A program made the translations under genes and the position numbers. Shown piece by piece: positions 55,456 through 63,779 of a DNA stretch of 64,000 nt; within the stretch, counting starts at the first letter, position 1, and each line of letters begins with the position of its first letter. This DNA is from Sphingomonas sp. HF-S4 (GTDB lineage Bacteria; Pseudomonadota; Alphaproteobacteria; Sphingomonadales; Sphingomonadaceae). The notes under the pieces were generated by a model. It saw only the letters and a program-made list of their open reading frames with translations. It was not told the DNA's origin and searched no databases. Location of the stretch: NCBI RefSeq assembly GCF_032911445.1, contig NZ_JAWJEJ010000001.1, positions 1,364,001 to 1,428,000 on the forward strand, written 5' to 3'.

Positions 55456-56205
55456 ATGCTAATAAGCATTCAGATCGGCCACATTGCCGGCGAGCCGCTC
55501 TGGCAGAAATTACTGCTGGCCGTGATCGGTCCCGCAACTACCGCGATAGTGGGATCGCTACTTGCAGCGCTAGCCGTTTCTCGCTTGCTTGATCGCAAAA
55601 GGCGTAAAGATGCGGATCGGGACATGCGGGAGCAAATTGTCCAAGACATGGCCCGCATAGCGGCGACTTTCTACTTCCAGATGCTGCAGTTCCGCCGCGC
55701 CCGGACATCTCTGGCAAGAGATGCACGAGCGCAAGCAATGAGACCCTGGTTCAAGCGCCTATTGCGAAGCGACAGTAACTTTCTTCCGCAGCCGAACATG
55801 GTCGAGCTTGCTGGAAATTACGGAAATTTCCGAGCCAGCGCAGACACTTTGGAGGTGAGGTTAGGCGCGTACTTCGAAGGTGATGAAGTGCGCGAACGAT
55901 GGCATGCTGTATCAGATCTGTTAACAGTCCGCTATCACGATACGATGGGTACGCTCGAATCCATGATACTCAATGCCAATGCACGTAGTGCGACCAAATT
56001 TCATAGTGGCTTGACGGTGGAGGAGCTCGGCGTCAGCTCTCTACTGGTGAAGGCATATAAGTCAGCATTGAGCGAGGCTATCGACGCTGCAAAGCAGGGC
56101 AAGCGCGACGAAGGAAAGAGCAAGCGTAGCAATCTATGGAGGGCAAAGAGCGTGGCGAAGAATGCCGACGGCGCTGGCTCGGTTCGCATAGAGCGGGCTG
56201 ATTAA
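55456..56205 (+). CDS. Unknown membrane-anchored protein in AT-richer DNA
   Basis: I do not recognise this 249-residue protein. One membrane segment (about residues 18-42, VIGPATTAIVGSLLAALAVS) follows a short N-terminus. Next is a strongly charged stretch (DRKRRKDADRDMREQ) and a mostly helical cytosolic domain, and the C-terminus is Lys/Arg-rich. GAGGAGG precedes the ATG at 55456. The DNA is much richer in A and T than its surroundings: the 60 bases from 55921 hold 27 G+C, against 42 in the 60 bases from 54841. Codons such as AAA, TTA and AGT are frequent. Acquisition by transfer is likely. The 216 bases before it show no gene. Confidence 0.65.
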   Translation: MLISIQIGHIAGEPLWQKLLLAVIGPATTAIVGSLLAALAVSRLLDRKRRKDADRDMREQIVQDMARIAATFYFQMLQFRRARTSLARDARAQAMRPWFKRLLRSDSNFLPQPNMVELAGNYGNFRASADTLEVRLGAYFEGDEVRERWHAVSDLLTVRYHDTMGTLESMILNANARSATKFHSGLTVEELGVSSLLVKAYKSALSEAIDAAKQGKRDEGKSKRSNLWRAKSVAKNADGAGSVRIERAD

Positions 56206-56281
56206 GCCGTTGGCTCGGCGAGATTTCCAGCGCCCGACATCCGCCTGACAATTAACTTCTCAAGTCCAGCGAATCCCGCTT

Positions 56282-57067
56282 TCAAAACGCCGGCTTACCG
56301 AATTCCTGCCGCGTCACCGGATGGCTCGACGAGAGCCCGCCATCGACCACCCAGGCCTGGCCGTTGACATAACTCGCCTCGTCCGAGGCCAGGAACAGTG
56401 CGACCCGCGCGATCTCCTCGGGCGCGCCGGCGCGGCGCAGCGGGTTCAGCCTGCCGAGCTTGTCTTCCTTCCCCATCTCGCGGGCATAGTCGAACGCGCG
56501 CTGGGTCATCCCGGTCTCGATCAGCCCGGGGCAGATAGCGTTGACTCGCACGTTGGAGGTGGAAAGCTGCTGCGCGGCGGTCTGGACGAGGTTGATCACT
56601 CCCGCCTTCGACGCCGAATAGGCCGGTCCACCCGCGCCCGAACGCAGTCCCGCGACGCTCGCTGTGCAGAGAATCGTGCCGCCGCCGCGCTCGACGATCC
56701 TGGGCCCGGCATGCTTGATCGCCAGCGCCGGGCCAATCAGGTTCACCCGCAGCACTTCGGCCCAGAGATCGACGCTTGAATCGAAGATGCCCGAGGCACC
56801 GCCGGAGATGCCGGCATTGGCAAAGAACACATCCAGCCCGCCGAAGCGCTCGCATGCCGTGGCCACGAGACGTTCGACATCGGCTTCGTCGCCAGCGTCC
56901 ATCTGCAACGCCACCGCACCGCCGAGCCCGGCGACGGTCTCGTGCACGCTCTCGCTCAGATCGGAGGCGACGACCTGCGCGCCTTCCTCCGCGAACAATC
57001 GCGCGGCGGCCCGCCCGATCCCCGATCCCGCGCCGGTGATGATGACGGTCTTGTCCTTGAAGCGCAT
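56282..57067 (-). CDS. SDR family oxidoreductase (third copy)
   Basis: This is a 261-residue classical [11 protein letters not shown] at about 12-19, NAGISGG near 86, and the catalytic Tyr and Lys in PAYSASKAG. The final [20 protein letters not shown] is typical of 3-oxoacyl reductase-like and hydroxyacyl dehydrogenase-like SDRs. The ATG at 57067 has GGGGGA upstream; a GTG at 57079 is the alternative. It is the last gene of the leftward set with the APH-type kinase (12 bases upstream), zinc alcohol dehydrogenase and ACAD10/11-like dehydrogenase. It may interconvert keto and hydroxy groups of the same acyl-CoA. Confidence 0.9.
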   Translation of the reverse strand: MRFKDKTVIITGAGSGIGRAAARLFAEEGAQVVASDLSESVHETVAGLGGAVALQMDAGDEADVERLVATACERFGGLDVFFANAGISGGASGIFDSSVDLWAEVLRVNLIGPALAIKHAGPRIVERGGGTILCTASVAGLRSGAGGPAYSASKAGVINLVQTAAQQLSTSNVRVNAICPGLIETGMTQRAFDYAREMGKEDKLGRLNPLRRAGAPEEIARVALFLASDEASYVNGQAWVVDGGLSSSHPVTRQEFGKPAF

Positions 57068-57079
57068 GCTATCCCCCAC

Positions 57080-58096
57080 TCAAGCCCCGGCCTTCTCCGC
57101 AAACCCCCAGGCGGCTGCCACCAGTCCCGGCAGCCGCTCGACCGTCTTGGCCGCCTGCGCGCTCGAGGCATTGCCGTCGAGGACCCGCTTGTTGATGCCC
57201 TGCACGATCCCGGCAAGGCGGAACAGATTGTACGCGAAATACCAGTTGAGGTCGGGCACGCCCTCGCGGCCCGTCGCCGCGCAGTAGCGCTCGACTACCG
57301 CCTCGATCGTCGGGATGCCCGTCGCCGGCCCGGTCAGCCCCTGCACGCCCGACCTGCCCTCGGGTGCCGTCACCCAACTCATCAGGAAATAGGAGAAGTC
57401 GGCAAGTGGATCGCCGAGCGTCGACAGTTCCCAGTCGAGCACTGCCAGCACCCTGGGCTGCGCGGCGTCGAAGATCATGTTGTCGATGCGGAAATCGCCA
57501 TGGACGATCGCCGTCCGCGTCTGTGCGGGGACAGTGCGCGGCAGCCATTCGATCAGCCGCTCGATCTCGGGAAGATCATCGGTCTGGCTGGCGCGATACT
57601 GCTTCGACCAGCGCGCCACCTGCCGCTCGAAATAATTGCCCGGCTTGCCGTAATCGCCGAGCCCAGCCGCTTCATAGTCCACCGAATGCAGCGCCGCGAG
57701 CGTATCGACGATCGCCTCGTACACCGCGGTGCGCTGGGCCGGCGCCATGTCGGGCAGCGCGCCGTCCCAGAAGGTCCGTCCCTCGACCATCTCCATGATG
57801 TAGAAGGGCGCGCCGATCACTTCCGGATTCTCGCAAAGCCCATAAGGCTGCGCGACCGGGAAACCGGTCGGATGCAGGGCGGCTATCAGCCGGTGCTCGC
57901 GCTCGACGGCATGCGCCGAGGGCAAGATCGGCCCGAACGGCTTGCGCCGCAGCACGTACGATCCGCTTTCTGCATCAATGCGATAAGTCGGATTACTCTG
58001 TCCGCCTGCGAACTTCTCGACATTGAACGGCCCCACGAAGCCCGCGACGTTGCCCAGAAGCCATTGGCCAAGCCGCGCGTCGTCCATGTCGCTCAT
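57080..58096 (-). CDS. APH-fold kinase of the ACAD10/11 (LvaA-like) group
   Basis: This is a 338-residue protein of the aminoglycoside phosphotransferase fold, with VHGDFRIDN (199-206, catalytic Asp) and LDWELSTLGDPLAD (220-233, metal Asp). These motifs match the kinase domain of ACAD10/ACAD11 much better than those of antibiotic kinases. Related kinases, such as LvaA in levulinate degradation, phosphorylate the 4-hydroxyl of 4-hydroxyacyl-CoA. The gene overlaps the alcohol dehydrogenase gene (ATGA at 58093-58096), and an ACAD11-type dehydrogenase heads the set. A resistance role is therefore unlikely. Confidence 0.87.
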   Translation of the reverse strand: MSDMDDARLGQWLLGNVAGFVGPFNVEKFAGGQSNPTYRIDAESGSYVLRRKPFGPILPSAHAVEREHRLIAALHPTGFPVAQPYGLCENPEVIGAPFYIMEMVEGRTFWDGALPDMAPAQRTAVYEAIVDTLAALHSVDYEAAGLGDYGKPGNYFERQVARWSKQYRASQTDDLPEIERLIEWLPRTVPAQTRTAIVHGDFRIDNMIFDAAQPRVLAVLDWELSTLGDPLADFSYFLMSWVTAPEGRSGVQGLTGPATGIPTIEAVVERYCAATGREGVPDLNWYFAYNLFRLAGIVQGINKRVLDGNASSAQAAKTVERLPGLVAAAWGFAEKAGA

Positions 58097-59178
58097 GCGA
58101 ATTCGATTACCGAGCGCACGCTGTGCCCGCCGCGCAGCTTCTCCAGCGCATCGTTGACGTCGCGCAGCCTGATCCGTTCGGCGACCATCGTGTCGAGATC
58201 GAGCAGTCCGTCGAGATACATCTGGACCAGCCGCGGCATGTCGATCGGGAAACGCGTCGACCCCAGCAGCGAACCCTGGATCTTCTTGCCCGTCAGGAAT
58301 GTCGGCCCCGGCAGGCTGACATTGCCCCCCGGCGCGATCATCCCGAGGATCGTCGCGGTGCCGCCGCGGCGGAGAATGTTCCACGCCAGCTCGGCGGTAT
58401 TCGGCCGCCCCACCGCTTCGATCGCATAATGCACGCCGCCACCCGTGCGCTTGAGCACGTCCTTGACGATCGCCTCAGAATTCGGATCGAGCGTCCCTGT
58501 CGCGCCTAGCTTCATCGCCAGTTCGCGCTTCTCGGGCATCGGATCGATCGCGAGGATCTGCCCCGCGCCGGCGATCCTGGCGGCATTGATCGCGGCGAGC
58601 CCGATCCCGCCCGCGCCGATCACCGCGACGCTCTCGCCGGGCCGCACGCGGCTGTCGTTGAACACCGCCCCCGCCCCGGTGATTACCGCACAGCCGAGCA
58701 GCGCCGCGCGGTCGAGCGGCATCTCCTTGCTGATCGCCACGCAGGCATTCTCGTGGACCAGCATCATCTCGGCAAAGGCCGAGAGATTGAGGAACGGCGC
58801 CAGCGGCGTGCCATCGGCGAGGCGTAACCGCGGCTCGGCATCGGCGGGGCGCCGCGTCGAGGGATCGATGCACAGCGATGGCCGCCCGGTCACGCACATC
58901 TCGCACGATCCGCAGAACACCGTGAAGAAGGTAATGACATGATCGCCAGGCTTGAGGTGTGCGACGTCGCTACCCACGGCCTCGATGATCCCCGCGGCCT
59001 CGTGCCCAGGCACCGTCGGGACGGGATGCGGGAAGGCGCCGTCGACGAAGTGCAGGTCCGATCGGCACACGCCGCACGCCACGGTGCGGATCAGCACTTC
59101 GCGAGGCCCAGGCTTGTCCACCCGTACTTCGGCGATCTCCAGCGGCTTGCCCGCCTCGAATAATACGGCTGCCTTCAC
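58093..59178 (-). CDS. Zinc-dependent alcohol dehydrogenase (MDR family)
   Basis: This is a 361-residue medium-chain dehydrogenase. Catalytic zinc ligands are C38 (GVCRSD), H59-E60 (PGHE) and a Cys in LLGCAVITG near 162. The structural zinc cysteines are C89, C92, C95 and C103. VIGAGGIGL is the NAD-binding turn. It resembles class III-like alcohol dehydrogenases. It is co-transcribed with the APH-type kinase. A GC-rich repeat separates it from the dehydrogenase gene upstream. The physiological alcohol is unknown. Confidence 0.92.
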   Translation of the reverse strand: MKAAVLFEAGKPLEIAEVRVDKPGPREVLIRTVACGVCRSDLHFVDGAFPHPVPTVPGHEAAGIIEAVGSDVAHLKPGDHVITFFTVFCGSCEMCVTGRPSLCIDPSTRRPADAEPRLRLADGTPLAPFLNLSAFAEMMLVHENACVAISKEMPLDRAALLGCAVITGAGAVFNDSRVRPGESVAVIGAGGIGLAAINAARIAGAGQILAIDPMPEKRELAMKLGATGTLDPNSEAIVKDVLKRTGGGVHYAIEAVGRPNTAELAWNILRRGGTATILGMIAPGGNVSLPGPTFLTGKKIQGSLLGSTRFPIDMPRLVQMYLDGLLDLDTMVAERIRLRDVNDALEKLRGGHSVRSVIEFA

Positions 59179-59183
59179 TTGAT

Positions 59184-59307
59184 CCTCCCCGGCACGGGGA
59201 GGTGGCAGCGCGCAGCGCTGACGGAGGGGGCTATCCGCGAGGGTGGCTTTATGGGGAGAGCCCCCTCCACCAGCCTGCGGCTGGTCCCCTTCCCCGTTCC
59301 GGGGAGG
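59184..59307. repeat. GC-rich inverted-repeat element within the ACAD-ADH gene set
   Basis: CCTCCCCGGCACGGGGAGG at the left and TTCCCCGTTCCGGGGAGG at the right frame complementary GGAGGGGGCT/AGCCCCCTCC blocks. The segment CCACCAGCCTGCGGCTGGTCCCC is identical to part of the right arm beside the DUF559 remnant (17746-17768), showing they belong to one family. Confidence 0.8.
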
Positions 59308-59320
59308 AGCTTGGCGGCGC

Positions 59321-60604
59321 TCACCGGCTCACCCCAATCTCACCCGACGAAACCCGATCCGCCTTGACTTCCCCCCACTTCCCGAATTCCGCCCGCGCGA
59401 TCGCCCGGTTGTGTACCTCGTCGGGCCCGTCGGCGAGCCGCAGGGTCCGGATCGCCGCCCAATCATGCGCCAGTCCGAAATCGCCCGAGACGCCCGCGCC
59501 GCCATACGCCTGGATCGCGTCGTCGATGATCTGCAGCGCCATCGTCGGCGCCTGGACCTTGATCATTGCGATCTCGAGCTGGGCCGCCTTGTTGCCCGCC
59601 TTGTCCATCATGTCTGCCGCCTTGAGGCAGAGCAGCCGCGTCATCTCGATATCGATCCGGGCGCGCGCGATGCGCTGCTCCCAGACGCTATGGTCCGAAA
59701 GCCGTTTGCCGAACGCCACCCGGCTCACCAGCCGCTTGGCCATCGCCGTGATCGCCTCCTCGGCGACCCCGATCGTGCGCATGCAATGATGGATGCGCCC
59801 TGGTCCGAGCCGCCCCTGTGCGATCTCGAAACCCCGCCCCTCGCCGAGCAGGACGTTCTCGGCCGGCACGCGGACATTCTCCAGCATCACCTCGCCGTGC
59901 CCATGCGGCGCGTGATCATACCCGAAAACCGAAAGCATGCGCTCGATCGTCACGCCGGGCGCGTCGAGCGGCACGAGGATCATGCTCTGCTGGGCATGTT
60001 TGGCGGCTCCGATATCGGTCTTGCCCATCACGATCGCGATTCTACAGCGCGGATCGCCAACGCCCGACGACCACCATTTGCGCCCATTAATTACGTAGTG
60101 ATCGCCGTCGCGCTCCATCCGCGTCTGGATGTTGGTCGCGTCGGATGACGCCACCGCGGGCTCGGTCATCAGGAATGCCGAGCGGATCTCACCCGCCATC
60201 AGCGGCGCCAGCCACGCATCCTTCTGTTCCCGTGTCCCATAGCGGTGGAGCACTTCCATATTGCCGGTATCGGGCGCCGAGCAATTGAAGCACTCGGACG
60301 CCCAGCCGAGCCGCCCCATCTCCTCCGCGCAGAGCGCATATTCGAGATTGCTCAACTGGGTGCCTTCGAATGCGAAGCTGTCGTCGACATGGGCTTGGCC
60401 CGAATTGGGTGGCATGAAGAAATTCCACAGCCCCGCCGCCTTCGCCTTGGCCTTCACTTCCTCGATCACCGGGATCACCTTCCAGCGATCGCCCTCCCGC
60501 TGCTGGGCGTGATAGTCGCCGTCGCGGGGCCGGATCTCGCTGTCGATGAACGCCTTCACGAGGTCGCGGAAATAGGTTTCGCGCTCGGTCAGCGTGAAGT
60601 CCAT
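59321..60604 (-). CDS. Acyl-CoA dehydrogenase 3, ACAD10/11 type
   Basis: This 427-residue acyl-CoA dehydrogenase resembles the C-terminal domain of ACAD10/ACAD11: [64 protein letters not shown] and [16 protein letters not shown]. In the ACAD10/11 and LvaC systems this domain acts on 4-phosphoryl-acyl-CoA made by the APH-fold kinase, shifting the hydroxyl towards beta-oxidation. Here kinase and dehydrogenase are separate genes of the same set. The ATG at 60604 gives the family N-terminus (MDFTLTERE). A TACCG/CGGTA palindrome lies 43 bases upstream. Confidence 0.9.
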   Translation of the reverse strand: MDFTLTERETYFRDLVKAFIDSEIRPRDGDYHAQQREGDRWKVIPVIEEVKAKAKAAGLWNFFMPPNSGQAHVDDSFAFEGTQLSNLEYALCAEEMGRLGWASECFNCSAPDTGNMEVLHRYGTREQKDAWLAPLMAGEIRSAFLMTEPAVASSDATNIQTRMERDGDHYVINGRKWWSSGVGDPRCRIAIVMGKTDIGAAKHAQQSMILVPLDAPGVTIERMLSVFGYDHAPHGHGEVMLENVRVPAENVLLGEGRGFEIAQGRLGPGRIHHCMRTIGVAEEAITAMAKRLVSRVAFGKRLSDHSVWEQRIARARIDIEMTRLLCLKAADMMDKAGNKAAQLEIAMIKVQAPTMALQIIDDAIQAYGGAGVSGDFGLAHDWAAIRTLRLADGPDEVHNRAIARAEFGKWGEVKADRVSSGEIGVSR

Positions 60605-60646
60605 GGCAGCACTCTCCAACACGGTTGTGCGGACCTGCCTAGACCG

Positions 60647-60662
60647 TACCGCATATTCGGTA
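60647..60662. promoter_or_regulatory. Candidate TetR operator
   Basis: TACCGCATATTCGGTA is a 16-base near-perfect palindrome (14 of 16 positions symmetric) in the 143-base gap between the divergent ACAD and tandem TetR genes. It lies 43 bases before the ACAD start and 85 before the TetR start, suitable for repression of both. Confidence 0.6.
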
Positions 60663-60747
60663 AAGGGGAGTGACGTAGAGAAAAATCGAGACACGAACCT
60701 TCAAAAAACGCTTTGGCTGCGCGGCGAATCCGCTAAGCTCGAATGCA

Positions 60748-61980
60748 ATGAATGCACCCGGAACTCTCGAAAGCGGCACCAAGCGCTTCCAGGCCAAGCG
60801 CGATGCGATCCTCGCCGCGGCCGCCGACGCGATCAACGAACAGAGTGCGAAGGGAATGACCTTCGCCGACGTCGCGCGCCGCGTCGGGCTCAACACCACG
60901 TCGGTCACCTATTATTTCAAGCGCAAGGAAGACCTCGCCGCCGCAGCGTTCGAGCAGACGCTCGAGCGGCTCGACGCGATGCTCGACGCCGCGCTGGAAG
61001 AACCGACGCCCGAGGCCCGCGTAGCGCGCTACCTCAATATCAACATGGAGCGGCTCGCGCGCATCCGCCGCGGCGAGGAACGCGATTTCGCGATCCTCTC
61101 GGACCTGCGCGCGATGGAAGACCCGATGAAGGGCCAGCTCATGGCGGGCTGGCGCAACATCTTCCGCAAAACCCGCAGCCTGTGGGGCATCGGGCGCACG
61201 CGCGCTGAGACCGATCTCCACGGCGCCCGCGCACATGTTTTGCTCGAGAACACCTTCTGGCTCACTGCCTGGCTGCCGCGCTACGAAGTCGACGAATATC
61301 CCCGTGTCGAGGCACGGCTGATGGAAGTGTTCCGTGCCGGCATCGCCGCGCCCGACCAAGCCTGGCGTCCCGAGCTGCTCGACCTGGAGCATGACGAACC
61401 CGAGCCCGGCCGCGAGGCCTTCCTGCTCGCCGCCACCCGGCTGATCAACGAGCTCGGCTATCGCGGCGCCTCGGTCCAGCGCATCGCGTCCGAGCTCAAC
61501 GTCACCAAGGGCAGTTTCTACCACCATCTCGATGCCAAGGACGATCTGGTAATCGCCTGCTACAAGCGCAGCTTCGACATCATCGCCGACGCCCAGCGCC
61601 TCGCCGAGAGCCACCAGGGCAGCCAGTGGGACCGGCTCGAAACCACCGTCGCCACGCTGCTCGACTATCAATTCTCCGAGCGCGGGCCGCTACTGCGCAC
61701 TACGGCGCTGTCAGGCCTGCCGCCGCATGTCCGCTCGACGATGATCGACCGCTCGAACCGCATCGCCCGCCGCTTCGCCGGCATGCTTTCGGACGGTATC
61801 GCCGAAGGCTCGATCCGCGCGATCGATCCGCTGGTGGCATCGCAGGCGCTGATGGCGCTCCAGAACGCCGCCTTCGACATGCGCAAATGGGCAAGCACGA
61901 TGCCGCGCGAAAAGGCCGTGGCGTTCTACGCCTCGACCCTCGCTTACGGTCTGTTCGACGATCGCGTACTGGACGGCTGA
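60748..61980 (+). CDS. Tandem double TetR-family regulator
   Basis: This is a single 410-residue protein with two complete TetR units. The first helix-turn-helix is at about 38-60 (MTFADVARRVGLNTTSVTYYF) and the second at 241-263 (ASVQRIASELNVTKGSFYHHL), each followed by a helical ligand-binding-like region. Ordinary TetR proteins are about 200 residues and act as dimers, so this fusion may bind DNA as an internal pseudo-dimer or with two specificities. No stop or frameshift separates the halves. It diverges from the ACAD10/11-type operon and is its likely regulator. Confidence 0.92.
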   Translation: MNAPGTLESGTKRFQAKRDAILAAAADAINEQSAKGMTFADVARRVGLNTTSVTYYFKRKEDLAAAAFEQTLERLDAMLDAALEEPTPEARVARYLNINMERLARIRRGEERDFAILSDLRAMEDPMKGQLMAGWRNIFRKTRSLWGIGRTRAETDLHGARAHVLLENTFWLTAWLPRYEVDEYPRVEARLMEVFRAGIAAPDQAWRPELLDLEHDEPEPGREAFLLAATRLINELGYRGASVQRIASELNVTKGSFYHHLDAKDDLVIACYKRSFDIIADAQRLAESHQGSQWDRLETTVATLLDYQFSERGPLLRTTALSGLPPHVRSTMIDRSNRIARRFAGMLSDGIAEGSIRAIDPLVASQALMALQNAAFDMRKWASTMPREKAVAFYASTLAYGLFDDRVLDG

Positions 61981-61990
61981 CCGCGCCGGC

Positions 61991-62389
61991 TCAGACCGTA
62001 CGCATGTCGTAGACGATCACCTTGCGCCACAGATGCTCGCACTTGGCGACGAACGCCTTGTGCAGCGGATGATCCTGATAGGTCTTCTGGTCGACGACGG
62101 TGTCGAACACCATCAGCTCGGAGACCTGGAAGCTAGAATCGACCACGTCGCGCTGCTCGGTCGATGCGGGTACGCCGATTTGTAGGTCGCGGATCACGTC
62201 GATCTTGGCGAGTTCGCGCAGCCCGGCGATCAAGGCGTCTCGATCGGCGACCGATTCCGGATTCTTGAGCCAGAAGAACACATGATGGACGATCTTGCCC
62301 GCAGCGGGCGCCGCCGATGCCGTATTCGAAACCATCGCCGCTCCCCCCAGCGCCACCGCCGTCATGGCGTCTCTACGATTGACTGGCAT
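61991..62389 (-). CDS. Exported Dabb-domain (stress-responsive A/B barrel) protein
   Basis: This is a 132-residue protein with an N-terminal export signal containing twin arginine (NRRDAMTAVALGGAAMV), followed by a Dabb ferredoxin-like barrel domain: KIVHHVFFWLKNPESVADRD, LRDLQIG-like strands and DHPLHKAFVAKCEHLWRKV. Dabb proteins form small dimeric barrels; some are cyclases or lyases, most are unassigned. The ATG at 62389 has GAGGG upstream. It lies 59 bases after the MFS gene in the same direction and 10 bases from the convergent TetR gene end. Confidence 0.8.
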   Translation of the reverse strand: MPVNRRDAMTAVALGGAAMVSNTASAAPAAGKIVHHVFFWLKNPESVADRDALIAGLRELAKIDVIRDLQIGVPASTEQRDVVDSSFQVSELMVFDTVVDQKTYQDHPLHKAFVAKCEHLWRKVIVYDMRTV

Positions 62390-62448
62390 GCAGAATCCCT
62401 CAGTGATTTTCCCCAGCATGACGTCTCGCGTTGCGCCTGACAACCGGC

Positions 62449-63726
62449 CTATCCGCGCCGGAGCAGCGCCCCGGCGCGCCAATAATGGAAGATCGCCCAG
62501 GGCGTCGCTGCGGCGAACACCAGCATCGACCAGCGCAGCGATTCCGACCCCAGCGAGGGCTTGAGCAGATCGCTGATCACCCCCACCAGGGTCGGCCCCA
62601 GCCCCAGCCCGATCAAATTGATCACCAGCAGGGTTATCGCCGCCCACAGGGCGCGCAGCCGCACTGGTGCGAGCCCTTGGATCAGCGCGAAGGTCGGCCC
62701 GAGATAGCTGTTGGCGAGCAGCACATAGGCCAGATAGCTCAGCACCGCCGCGACCGGGCTGCCGAGCAGGAAGAAGCCGAGCGTGAACGGTAGCGCCAGC
62801 GCCTTGAGCACCGCGACCATCGTTGCCTGCGCATGCAGCCCATGAGTCCGCGCCAGTCTGTCTGCGAGCCTGCCGCCGAACACCGCCGACGCCGCCCCCG
62901 CCAGCCCTGCCGGCAGCGCGACGTAGAGCGATATCTCGCGCACGCTGAACCCCAGCGAGCGCACCATGAAACTCGGCCCCCAGGCTGTCAGCCCGTAGCC
63001 GATCATCGAAGTGAGGGTCACCGCCATCACCAGGTGCAGCGCCGGCCCGTTCGACAGGATCGATGCGAAACCGTTCCACAGCGACGGCATCGCATCGTGC
63101 GCGGTGTGCGTCTTGGCGTCGGCCAGCCCGCGCCGCGGTTCCACGACAAACAGCCAGACCACTACCGCCAGCACGATCCCCGGCAGCCCAATCACGAACA
63201 TCGCGATCCGCCAGCCATAGGCGCTCGCCACCAGTCCACCGATAAAGGTGCCCAGCGCCGCCCCGAGCACGACGCCGAGCGAGTAGATCCCCATTGCCCC
63301 CGCGCGTTTTTCGGGCGGATAGAGGTCCGCTATGATCGAATGGCTGGGCGGCGACGATCCTGCCTCGCCGATCCCCACGCCGATCCGCGCGACCAGCAAT
63401 TGCGTGAAATTGTGCGCCAGCCCGCCCGCCGCGGTCATCGCGCTCCAGATCGCCAGGCTGACTGCGACGATGTTCTTGCGGTTGGCGCGGTCGGCGAGCC
63501 GTGCGACCGGAATGCCCAGCGTCGCATAGAAGATCGCGAAGGCCAGCCCCGAAAGAAGCCCGAGCTGGGTATCGCTGAGCTTCAGGTCCGCCTTGATCAG
63601 TTCCTGCAGGATCGCGAGGATCTGCCGGTCCATATAGCTGAAGAAATAGGTCAGCGTCAGCAGCGCCAGCGTCAGCGACCGCCGCCGGATCGCATGCGCA
63701 TCGCCCGCGGCAGGATCGACTGTCAG
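62449..63726 (-). CDS. MFS transporter, spinster-like, probable CTG start
   Basis: This inner-membrane permease of about 425 residues has 12 membrane segments. Its marks are FSYMDRQILAILQELIKADL in segment 1, PVARLADRANRKN in loop 2-3 and GVGIGEAGSSPPSHSII in segment 4. This type is common next to TonB receptors in sphingomonads. The first ATG (63633) falls inside segment 1. The frame continues upstream through IRRRSLTLALLTLTYF, which completes the segment, and no ATG, GTG or TTG occurs before the in-frame stop. A CTG at 63726 has GAAGGGA seven bases upstream and is my best start. Confidence 0.82.
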   Translation of the reverse strand: MTVDPAAGDAHAIRRRSLTLALLTLTYFFSYMDRQILAILQELIKADLKLSDTQLGLLSGLAFAIFYATLGIPVARLADRANRKNIVAVSLAIWSAMTAAGGLAHNFTQLLVARIGVGIGEAGSSPPSHSIIADLYPPEKRAGAMGIYSLGVVLGAALGTFIGGLVASAYGWRIAMFVIGLPGIVLAVVVWLFVVEPRRGLADAKTHTAHDAMPSLWNGFASILSNGPALHLVMAVTLTSMIGYGLTAWGPSFMVRSLGFSVREISLYVALPAGLAGAASAVFGGRLADRLARTHGLHAQATMVAVLKALALPFTLGFFLLGSPVAAVLSYLAYVLLANSYLGPTFALIQGLAPVRLRALWAAITLLVINLIGLGLGPTLVGVISDLLKPSLGSESLRWSMLVFAAATPWAIFHYWRAGALLRRG

Positions 63727-63742
63727 AGGGGCATCCCTTCAA

Positions 63743-63771
63743 GAAAAAGGGGAGCGGATCGCCCGCTCCCC
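63743..63771 (-). terminator. Rho-independent terminator of the partial TonB receptor gene
   Basis: On the minus strand GGGGAGCG, a 7-base loop and CGCTCCCC are followed by TTTTTCTT. It begins 9 bases after the receptor stop, separating it from the MFS gene. Confidence 0.85.
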
Positions 63772-63779
63772 TTCGAGGA

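Noticed and set aside
57080..58096. Aminoglycoside resistance gene
   Set aside because: The protein has the phosphotransferase fold, but its motifs and neighbours fit the ACAD10/11-type kinase group in lipid catabolism.
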